A DNA stretch of 23,917 nt from Bacteroidota bacterium (GTDB taxonomy: Bacteria > Bacteroidota > Bacteroidia > Chitinophagales > UBA8649), in contig DLYY01000163.1 in NCBI GenBank assembly GCA_003447535.1, positions 1 to 23,917 of the forward strand, read 5' to 3'. The notes beneath the pieces were generated by a model. The model ran no database searches. It saw only the letters and a program-made list of their open reading frames with translations, and had not been told where the DNA came from. Positions 16,601 through 23,177 of this stretch are shown piece by piece; position 1 is the stretch's first letter; the number at the start of each line of letters is the position of its first letter. The translations under genes were made by a program, and so were the position numbers.

Positions 16601-16837
16601 CTCTTTGCTGATGCTGGGTTAATCAATAGTGACCCATCTTCTCGAGACAGAAACTGGTCTAAAATCTATGCTGATGCTGGCTTAGGTCTTTCCCTGACAT
16701 GGAAGCGCTTCTTCAAACTTTACAACCTTAAGCCCTTTACCTTTCGCCTAGATTGTCCCTTTTGGGTTTCCGATCCGGGCACTGGAAATCAAAACCTCTA
16801 CCCACGCTTGGTCTTTGGATTTAATCAAGCATTTTAA
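13613..16837 (+). CDS. Exported M1-family metallopeptidase with a C-terminal beta-barrel-like domain
   Basis: A 1074-residue protein with a signal peptide (MRCLHKYFLLALIFFAAEYS, cleaved near VGQ). The zinc site is complete: HEVGH at 388-392, then 18 residues, then Glu411 in DEGFTQF. The exopeptidase motif is GMEYP at 366-370 instead of the GAMEN of classical aminopeptidases, as in many secreted Bacteroidota M1 proteins. The catalytic part ends around residue 600-650. From about residue 665 to the end the sequence turns into a pattern of alternating aromatic and polar residues, for example HYIMQWRPDLWW, and ends in RLVFGFNQAF with a terminal Phe, a mark of outer-membrane barrels. I infer a surface- or periplasm-facing peptidase held by its own barrel. 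The next gene starts 18 bases later. Confidence 0.88.
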   Translation: MRCLHKYFLLALIFFAAEYSVGQDYNPNAGPNSFSIESNPNYWKNKSIKPGYWQQDVHYTMTARIDEKRYFIQANTELVYTNNSPDTLEQVAFHLYQNAFQPGAYYDNLQKNNGVDPIYSDYEEMRLGTVVSNLRVNGDVVDTSMDNTILFVYLNEPLLPNEGITLNFDFQTFYGFGSSRRRMKLFNSYGVIQFNGAHWYPRMAVYDEKFGWNVDQHLSREFYGDFGTFDVTLDFPSNYIVGATGFLQNRDEVLPAELRAKLDIENFKDKPWGEAPSIIIPYVEGERKQWHYYAENVHDFAFTANPHYRIGESDWQGIKTYALCQEPHSSRWQNAAEYTSAIIQVFSEDIGMYGYPKMIVADARDGMEYPMLTLDGDKDPGYRDLLVHEVGHNWFYGMVANNETYRAMMDEGFTQFLTAWGLEAIDGVNYVRNAPATPYLRKFRESVEAREGEVYIGYMMDATLGQDPQLNTHSDAFDGALRHGGGYGHVYYKTAVMLYNLQYVLGDSMFLAAMQHYFDQWSYAHPYPEDFRHSIIDFTGVDLNWFFDQWIETNKSIDYSISSKKESEDNSYTITVERHGRMQMPIDLQLEDKSGATYDFHIPNQYFEKSTEANILPKWTGWDKLHPTYSFTVELEDKLANAIIDTTDRLADINAFDNRLKGNTIWRFNSHVYNYPSRKHYIMQWRPDLWWNGVDGLKIGLHLEGDYMRRKRFFDFTVWGNLSWPTIKRSYPGAQAFLNSRRPYQGINYRISYATPVYEFMEGATAYVKSKYLDGLVDQRLGLQKELHGKGTLRFEGFAMIRPNEIDLSYLQNPGQGAWWVSGAWNAGLNLQYTSEDFRKARPGKSQLKLSGRVSMTPDWNYQYLEATFTDHMKMGKFDWKNRFYSRFGFGKTPPESAVYLAGGNPESMMDNKFVRSIGFYPQQEIGPYQNNATTGFHYAGGMNIRGYAGRLVTDENGQRVVSGRSGASLTSELSFDRLISIKNSKLRRNYDANVYLFADAGLINSDPSSRDRNWSKIYADAGLGLSLTWKRFFKLYNLKPFTFRLDCPFWVSDPGTGNQNLYPRLVFGFNQAF

Positions 16838-16855
16838 TCTGGACTATTTTCCTGT

Positions 16856-17863
16856 ATGAAACAATATTATTTTTTTCTATTCACCCTCTATGTTTTCAGT
16901 GCTTCGATCTTCGAAGTCAAGGCACAAAATGAAAAAGGGAATGCTGATGCCCGAATAGCCATGATTGGATGTCATAATCAACATGCTCAAGCTCCTGCTA
17001 TACCCTATATCGCTGAAGTTCTTCAACCAGATATTACCGTATGGATTGGAGATAATGTTTATGCTGATACGAAGGACGACCCTCAGCACATTATCGACCA
17101 ATTGGAAGTTCTACGAGAAAAAGAAGGGTTTGCTGCCTTAAAAGATATATCCTCATTTGTTGTCACATGGGATGACCATGATTACGGACTTAACAATGCG
17201 GGAAAAGAATACATTTTAAAAGAAAAATCAAAGGATATTCATCGGACTTTTTGGGAATTGGAAGCCGAAATCCCCAGCTCACAAGATGGAGTCTATTATG
17301 CTAAACAATTCACCTTTAATGGAAAAACTATACAATTTATTCAGTTAGATGGTCGCTTTAACCGAGATAAACCAGGAAGAAAAGCTGACGCCTTAGGTGA
17401 AAATCAATGGGATTTTTTAGCGCAAGCCCTGCAACAAGATGATGTTGACTTACATTTTATATCCTGTGGTTATCAAATTCTCATCAACCGACCAATGCGA
17501 TGGGAAGCAATGGTCAGGCTAGGAAAAAGTCGAAAACGTCTTATGAAATTAATCGAAGGACAAAATGTTCCGGTACTTTTTCTGACGGGTGACCAGCATT
17601 ATGTCGAGGTCTTAAAAAGTCCGAGAAACGTCCCATATAAGACATACGAGATCATGGCGGCAGGTATTAACAAAAATGAACGCCCAGGAAGAGCCCCTAA
17701 TCGCGTGGAAGGGCCTGACGTCACATTACACAATGCTCCCATACTTGATGTGTTCTTTGATGAAGAGAATCCCTACATCGAGGTGAAAAACTTTAATGTC
17801 GAGACTGGTGAAATCTCGATGTTTTATAGAATAAATCTAAATTCTATCGGAAAACAACCCTAG
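16856..17863 (+). CDS. Exported PhoD-like metallophosphoesterase
   Basis: A 335-residue protein with a signal peptide (MKQYYFFLFTLYVFSASIFE, ending near VKAQ). Metal-site motifs of the PhoD-like metallophosphatase fold are seen in order: MIGCHNQH, then WIGDNVYADT, then VTWDDHDYGLNN, FIQLDGRFNR, and FLTGDQHYVEV. Family members hydrolyse phosphate mono- or diesters outside the cytoplasm, often to obtain phosphate. The substrate here is unknown. It is somewhat shorter than classical PhoD because it lacks the N-terminal PhoD_N domain. It lies 18 bases after the M1 peptidase and is probably co-transcribed, suggesting joint use in nutrient release from organic matter. Confidence 0.87.
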   Translation: MKQYYFFLFTLYVFSASIFEVKAQNEKGNADARIAMIGCHNQHAQAPAIPYIAEVLQPDITVWIGDNVYADTKDDPQHIIDQLEVLREKEGFAALKDISSFVVTWDDHDYGLNNAGKEYILKEKSKDIHRTFWELEAEIPSSQDGVYYAKQFTFNGKTIQFIQLDGRFNRDKPGRKADALGENQWDFLAQALQQDDVDLHFISCGYQILINRPMRWEAMVRLGKSRKRLMKLIEGQNVPVLFLTGDQHYVEVLKSPRNVPYKTYEIMAAGINKNERPGRAPNRVEGPDVTLHNAPILDVFFDEENPYIEVKNFNVETGEISMFYRINLNSIGKQP

Positions 17864-17955
17864 CCACACCCAACTTGACGCAATACTTCATCATAGGATT
17901 TCCCTGAATATAGTCAGCTACTTTCGAGACATTGTTCACCTAAAAATTTTATGTT

Positions 17956-18306
17956 ATGAATCGATTACGCAATCAAGTTCAAGTTATAGGTAGGCTTGGG
18001 AATACACCTGAGTTTAAAGAGTTTGAAGGCAATAAAAAACTCATCCGCTTCCGCCTCGCTGTACACGAATTTTTCACGGACGCAAAAGGAGAAAGACAGG
18101 AGCGCACACAATGGCATACACTAATTGCTTGGGGAAAGACAGCGAGCAGTTTATTTGAATATGTCAATAAGGGTGATCAGATAGCCATTCTTGGAAAGCT
18201 CGTTCAAAGCACATTTAAAGACAAGGATGACAAGACGCGAACTTCTACAGAGATACAAATAGAGGATTGGCTTCTTGTGCAACGCGTTTCTGTGCCGGCT
18301 GCCTAG
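17956..18306 (+). CDS. ssb: Small single-stranded DNA-binding protein without the acidic C-terminal tail
   Basis: A 116-residue OB-fold protein. MNRLRNQVQVIGRLGNTPEF, FRLAVHEFF, RTQWHTLIAWGKTASSLFEYVNKGDQIAILGKL in consecutive blocks, and a final strand near TSTEIQIEDWLLV are typical of bacterial SSB. The main SSB usually has a long disordered linker ending in an acidic DDDIPF-like tip that recruits partners; here the protein stops just after the OB fold (VSVPAA). Bacteroidota often have such a second short SSB. It may act in a specialised role such as repair or DNA uptake. It converges with rsmI and the two stop codons share the bases CTAG at 18303-18306. A 92-base gap precedes it with no convincing promoter. 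Confidence 0.92.
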   Translation: MNRLRNQVQVIGRLGNTPEFKEFEGNKKLIRFRLAVHEFFTDAKGERQERTQWHTLIAWGKTASSLFEYVNKGDQIAILGKLVQSTFKDKDDKTRTSTEIQIEDWLLVQRVSVPAA

Positions 18307-18986
18307 CAGCCCTCGACGATGACTACGAATTCTCCTTTGAGGGTATCACGGCCTTGAAAGACGGAGATGACTTCCTCCGCTGTACCGCGCTGAGTTTCTT
18401 CGTACATCTTGGTGAGTTCTCGGCTCACCGAGATGCGTCGTGTAGGACCAAATGTTTCAATAAATTGACTTAAGGTCTTTAACAAACGATGAGGTGACTC
18501 GTAAAAAATCATGGTCCGATATTCAGACTTTAGTTGCTCTAATCTGGTTTTGCGTCCTTTCTTAACTGGCAGAAAGCCTTCAAAGACAAATTGATGCATT
18601 GGAAGACCCGATAACATAAGTGCTGGCACAAAAGCCGTGGGGCCAGGCAAGGCCTCTATCCGAAATCCCTTGTCAATACATGCCCGACTTAGATAAAATC
18701 CTGGGTCGCTGATACATGGACTCCCTCCGTCAGAAACCAGTGCGCAAGTGTTTCCTTGATCCAATAAATCTAAAATGCCTTTTGTAGACGCCTGCTCGTT
18801 AAATTTATGGTGGGAATACACCTTTTTCTGTATGACCAAATGCTTCAACAATTTGCCTGTTTGCCGAGTGTCCTCTGCAAGTATGAAGTCAACCGACTTC
18901 AGCACATCTATAGCCCTCAAGGTAATATCACCGAGATTTCCTATTGGAGTAGGGACAAGATATAGGCTAGTCTTTAGTGACTTCAT
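18303..18986 (-). CDS. rsmI: 16S rRNA (cytidine1402-2'-O)-methyltransferase
   Basis: A 227-residue SAM-dependent enzyme that methylates the ribose of C1402 in the ribosomal decoding centre. LVPTPIGNLGDITLRAI, ILAEDTRQTGKLLKH, HHKFNEQ, ALVSDGGSPCISDPG, ALPGPTAFVPALMLSGLP, FEGFLPVKKGRK and FYESPHRL are RsmI (tetrapyrrole methylase fold) motifs. It is shorter than the E. coli protein because it ends after the catalytic domain, which is usual in this phylum. ATG 18986 lies within the 3' end of purS, a 20-base overlap. It is the last gene of the priA operon and meets ssb head-on with no intergenic space. Confidence 0.95.
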   Translation of the reverse strand: MKSLKTSLYLVPTPIGNLGDITLRAIDVLKSVDFILAEDTRQTGKLLKHLVIQKKVYSHHKFNEQASTKGILDLLDQGNTCALVSDGGSPCISDPGFYLSRACIDKGFRIEALPGPTAFVPALMLSGLPMHQFVFEGFLPVKKGRKTRLEQLKSEYRTMIFYESPHRLLKTLSQFIETFGPTRRISVSRELTKMYEETQRGTAEEVISVFQGRDTLKGEFVVIVEGC

Positions 18987-19218
18987 AAGAATAGCGTTCC
19001 ATTATAGGGTTGACCAATAGCTTTTCACAAGCTTCTTTAGCCAAAGCATCCGCCTCTTGCATGGAATCAGCCTTGATGGTTAACACAATATGCTTACCCA
19101 CGCGCACATCCTCGATGGCAGTAATGTTTAAATTGGACAGCCCTAATAAAACGGCTTTCCCTTGGGGGTCAAGCAACTCTGGGTGCGGCAGGATTTCAAC
19201 ATGTGCAGTGAAGGTCAT
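18967..19218 (-). CDS. purS: Phosphoribosylformylglycinamidine synthase subunit PurS
   Basis: An 83-residue protein of the small PurS family, seen in FTAHVEILPHPELLDPQGKA, LSNLNITAIEDVRVGKHI and the C-terminal ACEKLLVNPIMERYSYEV. PurS bridges the small PurL and PurQ to form the FGAM synthase that works in the fourth step of purine synthesis. Neither purL nor purQ is in this window. Its presence predicts a split small PurL/PurQ enzyme elsewhere in the genome and not the single long PurL. The start ATG overlaps the pssA stop as ATGA, and the end overlaps rsmI. Confidence 0.9.
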   Translation of the reverse strand: MTFTAHVEILPHPELLDPQGKAVLLGLSNLNITAIEDVRVGKHIVLTIKADSMQEADALAKEACEKLLVNPIMERYSYEVTKD

Positions 19219-19889
19219 GATTTATCTTTTAATCGATGAAAAGTAGTTAAACTCAAAAGTAAATATACCAAGAGTCCAAGGGGTATAAGCAATGAAGTTT
19301 CGAACAGCAGCTGTAGACCAATCCCAAGAACTAAACCAAATCCAGCAAACATCAAAATAGGCCTTGGAACGTACTGAAATCCTTTAGTTTTAAGTAAAGG
19401 AAGTGGAGCATTCATTAGAAAGGCTAGCAGACCTGCTAAAAGAGGATAACAAAATAAAGGCAATGGCTTTAGTCCTATTCCAACCCACCCCACTAAGAGA
19501 GCAGCCAATGGGCTCGATAGGCCCTGAAAAAAGATGGTTTTACTTTCTGCAACATTGAATCGAGCAAGGCGCAGAATAACACCCAACAGATATACGATAC
19601 ATCCGAGGGGAAGCACTGTATTCTCCGCTTCACAAAGAGAGAATAAAAAATAAGCGGGCAAAGCGCCAAAGCTAATCACATCAGCTAAAGAATCCAACTG
19701 TTTTCCTACGTCACTTTCTGCCTTTAAATAACGCGCTAACAAACCATCAAAACCGTCAAAAACATAACAAAGTCCCCAAAAAAACATGGCTTTATCTATC
19801 CCACCTTGACTCAAGAAAAAGATAGCTGCCATACCCGAAAAGGCATTAAGCAGTGTACATGCATTAGGAATGTGATGACGTAGATTCAT
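19215..19889 (-). CDS. pssA: CDP-diacylglycerol--serine O-phosphatidyltransferase
   Basis: A 224-residue membrane enzyme that makes phosphatidylserine, the precursor of phosphatidylethanolamine. The CDP-alcohol phosphatidyltransferase signature DGx2ARx8Gx3Dx3D is exact: Asp48-Gly49, Ala52-Arg53, Gly62, Asp66, Asp70. It starts MNLRHHIPNACTLLNAFSGM, a typical PssA beginning, and has several hydrophobic helices. The choice of serine over glycerol or inositol rests on overall resemblance and the N-terminal LTLLN-like block, so that part is somewhat less sure. The start shares one base with the stop of the spondin lipoprotein gene (TAATG), and the stop overlaps purS. Confidence 0.9.
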   Translation of the reverse strand: MNLRHHIPNACTLLNAFSGMAAIFFLSQGGIDKAMFFWGLCYVFDGFDGLLARYLKAESDVGKQLDSLADVISFGALPAYFLFSLCEAENTVLPLGCIVYLLGVILRLARFNVAESKTIFFQGLSSPLAALLVGWVGIGLKPLPLFCYPLLAGLLAFLMNAPLPLLKTKGFQYVPRPILMFAGFGLVLGIGLQLLFETSLLIPLGLLVYLLLSLTTFHRLKDKS

Positions 19890-20557
19890 TACTGGATACG
19901 CTCAAAAATAAACTTACCCATATTCTGCACAAGGGAATCTCCAGGCTGAATCAAAGGCCCAGAAGTTATTGGATAAACTGCAAAAACCGAATCCGTAGGC
20001 ATATTTGGCGAAGTAAAGTCAATTCCTGCATCACTTCCTCCATCAAGACTAATTGCATCAATAGTAACCTTATCATACCATCGACCATCCTGCGCATCAA
20101 AGAGCACAGCTCGCCCAGCGACAAACCAATCGGGACTTGGGGCAATCATCGACAGCACAGTTACTGCATGCCTTGTTGACGTTACTCCAATGGAAAGCTC
20201 ACCTTGTCCTGGACTTTGGACATCAGGTCCTACACGTGCATCCAAGGCCTGTCCTGTATTAATAGAATATGAAAACTCATCTATAATGCTATCTGTCTGT
20301 CCTGTTTCGGCTAGAATACGAAGACCCGAAGATGCAGGGTATCCTGAGAAAAAAACATAAAAATTTGGATTATGTGATAAAGCCACTAAAGGGCTAAAAT
20401 GAGCATTTGAGGGGTAGGCGTTGGGATGCGTGGAGTCAGACCAAGTGGCTTCAAAGCGCACATTATAGACCACATCAAACTTAGAAAGGCCGTCATCCGT
20501 TTGGCATCCTTGAAGACAGACCAGAAGAAGCGTAAAGAAAAGCAGTATACGTTGCAT
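19889..20557 (-). CDS. Spondin-domain lipoprotein
   Basis: A 222-residue lipoprotein. ATG 20557 gives MQRILLFFTLLLVCLQGCQT, with the lipobox LQGC and acidic residues (QTDD) after the Cys. The body reads as a Spondin_N domain: YNVRFEATWSDSTHP, then AHFSPLVALSHNPNF, ASSGLRILAETG, and LSMIAPSPDWFVAGRAVLFD, which holds the PSPDW block typical of the family, ending GKFIFERIQ. In animals this domain is found in extracellular-matrix proteins; bacterial examples are exported and of unknown role. The frame is open to 20587, which would overlap priA, but 20557 fits the signal better and leaves a 13-base gap. It sits between priA and pssA in an otherwise housekeeping operon. Confidence 0.85.
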   Translation of the reverse strand: MQRILLFFTLLLVCLQGCQTDDGLSKFDVVYNVRFEATWSDSTHPNAYPSNAHFSPLVALSHNPNFYVFFSGYPASSGLRILAETGQTDSIIDEFSYSINTGQALDARVGPDVQSPGQGELSIGVTSTRHAVTVLSMIAPSPDWFVAGRAVLFDAQDGRWYDKVTIDAISLDGGSDAGIDFTSPNMPTDSVFAVYPITSGPLIQPGDSLVQNMGKFIFERIQ

Positions 20558-20570
20558 ACTACAAAAGTAA

Positions 20571-23084
20571 CTATCCCGCATCAACATTGATTTTTAATCG
20601 AACACTCCGAATGGTGTGTTCTGCCTTTCGGTGGTCCTCTAACTCCCTAACGGCATTCCTCCATTGCTTTGCTGCAGATGAATTACGCGAAGTCTTTAGG
20701 ATAACCTCACGTCGATAGGTATTGCGCACCCGTTCAACAGGGGGCAAAGAAGGACCAATAACAGACTCATCACCTAAACGATGCCTCATACCTGTTGCAA
20801 AATATCGAGCGGCAGCAGCTGTCTTTTGTACATCCTTATGAGAAAACTCAAAAACGATAAACTGAAAAGAAGGCGGATAATTATAATGCTCCCGTACTAC
20901 TTGCTCATGTTCAATAAAGGCTTCCCAAGAATCCTCAGTTAGTGCCTTAAGCACTGGATGGTTCACGTGCCGTGACTGAATCAAGACTTGCCCTGCCTTA
21001 TGGCCTCTTCCTGCGCGACCTGCTAATTGCTTTAGCGTATTGTAACAGCGTTCATTGTTTCTGAATGTTGGGAAATGTAACATTTCATCAGCGTCGAGCA
21101 CTCCAACTAATGTAACCCTTTGAAAGTCTAACCCTTTACCTATTAGCTGTGTGCCGATTAAGATGTCGTACTTATAATTCTCGATTCCATTTAACATAGC
21201 CTCATAGCGCTTACGCGAAGCAGTAGTATCTCTATCCATCCGAAGAATTCTCGCCTGCGGGAAGAGGGATTCAATTTCTTCCTCAATCCGCTGGGTACCT
21301 GAGCCATAGAGTTCCCATTGTTGTGAAGAACATGACGCACATCGGGTGGTTAAACGAGCCGTGCTCCCACAATAGTGACATCGAAGATTTCCAGAATACT
21401 TGTGATACGTTAGGCTCACATCACATTGATGACATTTGGCAGTGGATTCGCATGTGTTACAGCGTGCAAGTGTTGCATAACCTCTTCGATTTTGGTAGAG
21501 AATCACCTGTTCCTTGCGATCTAAACAGCCCTGAATTGCTTCAATCAATGCTTGACTAAATCGTCCTTTTACTCGATGTCGTTTTTTGGCATCGACAAGG
21601 TCGATTAGCTGAGGCGTAGGAATTGCTAATTGGTTAAAACGATTCTTAAGTTCCACCTTCCCCCATTTGCCCGACACAACATTATTAAGGCTTTCAAGGC
21701 TAGGCGTTGCTGAGCCTAAAATAATCGAAGCCTTGTTCTGTTTAGCAAGCACTAGAGCAACATCCCGGCCATGATATCTGGGTGTTGGATCTTGTTGTTT
21801 GTAGGATGCCTCGTGTTCTTCATCAACGATAACAAGTCCTAAATTTTTATACGGCAGAAAAACGCTAGAACGAGCGCCAAGAATGATTGAGATTTCACCA
21901 CGTAAAACCTTCCGGTAAAGTTCTACTCGATAAGCAGGAGAAAATCGTGAGTGATACACACCAATAGGACAATCAAAATATTGCCGTATTCTTTGTATCA
22001 TCTGAGTAGTCAATGCAATCTCTGGCAACATAAAAAGTGCCTGACGACCTTGCCGCAAGCAGTCTTTTATTAGCTCTACATACAACATGGTCTTTCCGCT
22101 ACCTGTGACACCTTGTAATAAAATGGCTTTAGTGGGGTTTATTTGCCATATCGATTGAATGGATGCCAAGGTTGAGGCTTGCTCTGAAGACAGCTCAACA
22201 GCTTTAGGATTATGCTCTATGTAGGCCTCTTCCAGACGATTAAGGTCGACCCAATACTTTTCTACCCACCCTCTTTTGGCTAAAGCATTTAACGCCGCTT
22301 TGTTGGATGTTTTTGGTAAACCCTCTTGATCGTTGCTTTCAAAAGATCTGTCGTCTTGCCCTACGCTTAGTTTAAGGAAGGCCTCTTGTTGTTTTGGTGC
22401 ACGATGCAACTGAGCCAAAGCGTTGTCAAAAGCCTCAGAAGAGTCCAACAAGTCTTTTATTAACCGGTATCGAATGGCTCTTTTAGGAGAATAGGTTTGT
22501 CCTAAAGACTCTTTGATTGCCACAAGTCGGAGTTTCATTAATCGCTTAAGCGAGGTTAGCGGATTGGCTAATCCCGTGTGGCGGACAAGCATAGATTGAG
22601 CAAGGGATCCGTGAATGATAAGTGTTTGTAAGACTTCTAAATCAGCGTCATCTAAATTCACATCATCTTCAATCGATTCCAAATCGTCTATTAAAGTAAC
22701 ATACAGGGTTTCGCTAGAAATCTTAAGTAGGGTTGGCAACGCCGCTTGCATAACATCCCCAAGATTGGCCATATAATAGGCCGCCATCCAGCGCCAAAGT
22801 TCAAGCTGGCCAGAATTACTCCATTGGCCCTGATAAATGATTTGCTTAATGGGTTTAAACGCATGCTGAGTATTTTTTTTCTCACTGCTTAGACTAAGCA
22901 CAAGTCCTGCATACTCCTTTCGTCTTCCCAAAGGGACCAAGACAATAGAACCCTCCTCAATCTTATTTTCTAATGAGATAGGAACTGTATAGGACAAAGG
23001 GGTGCCCAGTGGCAGGGGAAGCAAAACTTCAGCGACCACTGAACCTTTGTTTTCATTTGCATGGGTTATATCAAGCAATTCCAT
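20571..23084 (-). CDS. priA: Primosomal protein N' (replication restart helicase PriA)
   Basis: An 837-residue superfamily 2 helicase that rebuilds the replication fork after stalling. The N-terminal 3'-end-binding region begins VAEVLLPLPLGTPLSYTVP. The helicase core has Walker A GVTGSGKT at 325-332, Walker B DEEH at 421-424 and GSAT at 457-460. A complete zinc-binding insert with eight Cys (542, 545, 551, 554, 569, 572, 582, 585) follows, then RMDRDTT and QLAGRAGRG motifs. It is longer than the E. coli protein mainly because of extra sequence between the N-terminal and helicase parts. It is the first gene of its operon, 93 bases from the divergent atpD. Confidence 0.97.
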   Translation of the reverse strand: MELLDITHANENKGSVVAEVLLPLPLGTPLSYTVPISLENKIEEGSIVLVPLGRRKEYAGLVLSLSSEKKNTQHAFKPIKQIIYQGQWSNSGQLELWRWMAAYYMANLGDVMQAALPTLLKISSETLYVTLIDDLESIEDDVNLDDADLEVLQTLIIHGSLAQSMLVRHTGLANPLTSLKRLMKLRLVAIKESLGQTYSPKRAIRYRLIKDLLDSSEAFDNALAQLHRAPKQQEAFLKLSVGQDDRSFESNDQEGLPKTSNKAALNALAKRGWVEKYWVDLNRLEEAYIEHNPKAVELSSEQASTLASIQSIWQINPTKAILLQGVTGSGKTMLYVELIKDCLRQGRQALFMLPEIALTTQMIQRIRQYFDCPIGVYHSRFSPAYRVELYRKVLRGEISIILGARSSVFLPYKNLGLVIVDEEHEASYKQQDPTPRYHGRDVALVLAKQNKASIILGSATPSLESLNNVVSGKWGKVELKNRFNQLAIPTPQLIDLVDAKKRHRVKGRFSQALIEAIQGCLDRKEQVILYQNRRGYATLARCNTCESTAKCHQCDVSLTYHKYSGNLRCHYCGSTARLTTRCASCSSQQWELYGSGTQRIEEEIESLFPQARILRMDRDTTASRKRYEAMLNGIENYKYDILIGTQLIGKGLDFQRVTLVGVLDADEMLHFPTFRNNERCYNTLKQLAGRAGRGHKAGQVLIQSRHVNHPVLKALTEDSWEAFIEHEQVVREHYNYPPSFQFIVFEFSHKDVQKTAAAARYFATGMRHRLGDESVIGPSLPPVERVRNTYRREVILKTSRNSSAAKQWRNAVRELEDHRKAEHTIRSVRLKINVDAG

Positions 23085-23115
23085 AATCGACTACAGCAAT
23101 TTTGTGCATTTCTAC

Positions 23116-23146
23116 TTTGAATAGAATGCAGGGTAAGTTACCTTTG
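23116..23146 (+). promoter_or_regulatory. Bacteroidota-type promoter of atpD
   Basis: TTTG at 23116-23119, a 19-base spacer, then TACCTTTG at 23139-23146: a perfect match to the Bacteroidota primary sigma consensus TTTG, 17-23 bases, TAnnTTTG. Transcription should start near 23152-23154, leaving a leader of about 25 AT-rich bases before ATG 23178. No strong Shine-Dalgarno is seen, which is common in this phylum. Confidence 0.75.
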
Positions 23147-23177
23147 AGCTACATTAAAAATAACATCGTTAGAAATT

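Noticed and set aside
17899..17926. Possible ssb promoter: TTTC at 17899-17902 and TACTTTCG at 17919-17926.
   Set aside because: Both boxes have mismatches and the 16-base spacer is too short.
21323..21559. 78-residue open frame opposite the PriA zinc-binding region, rich in His and Cys.
   Set aside because: The His and Cys content comes from the reverse complement of the PriA Cys codon cluster; nothing suggests that it is translated.
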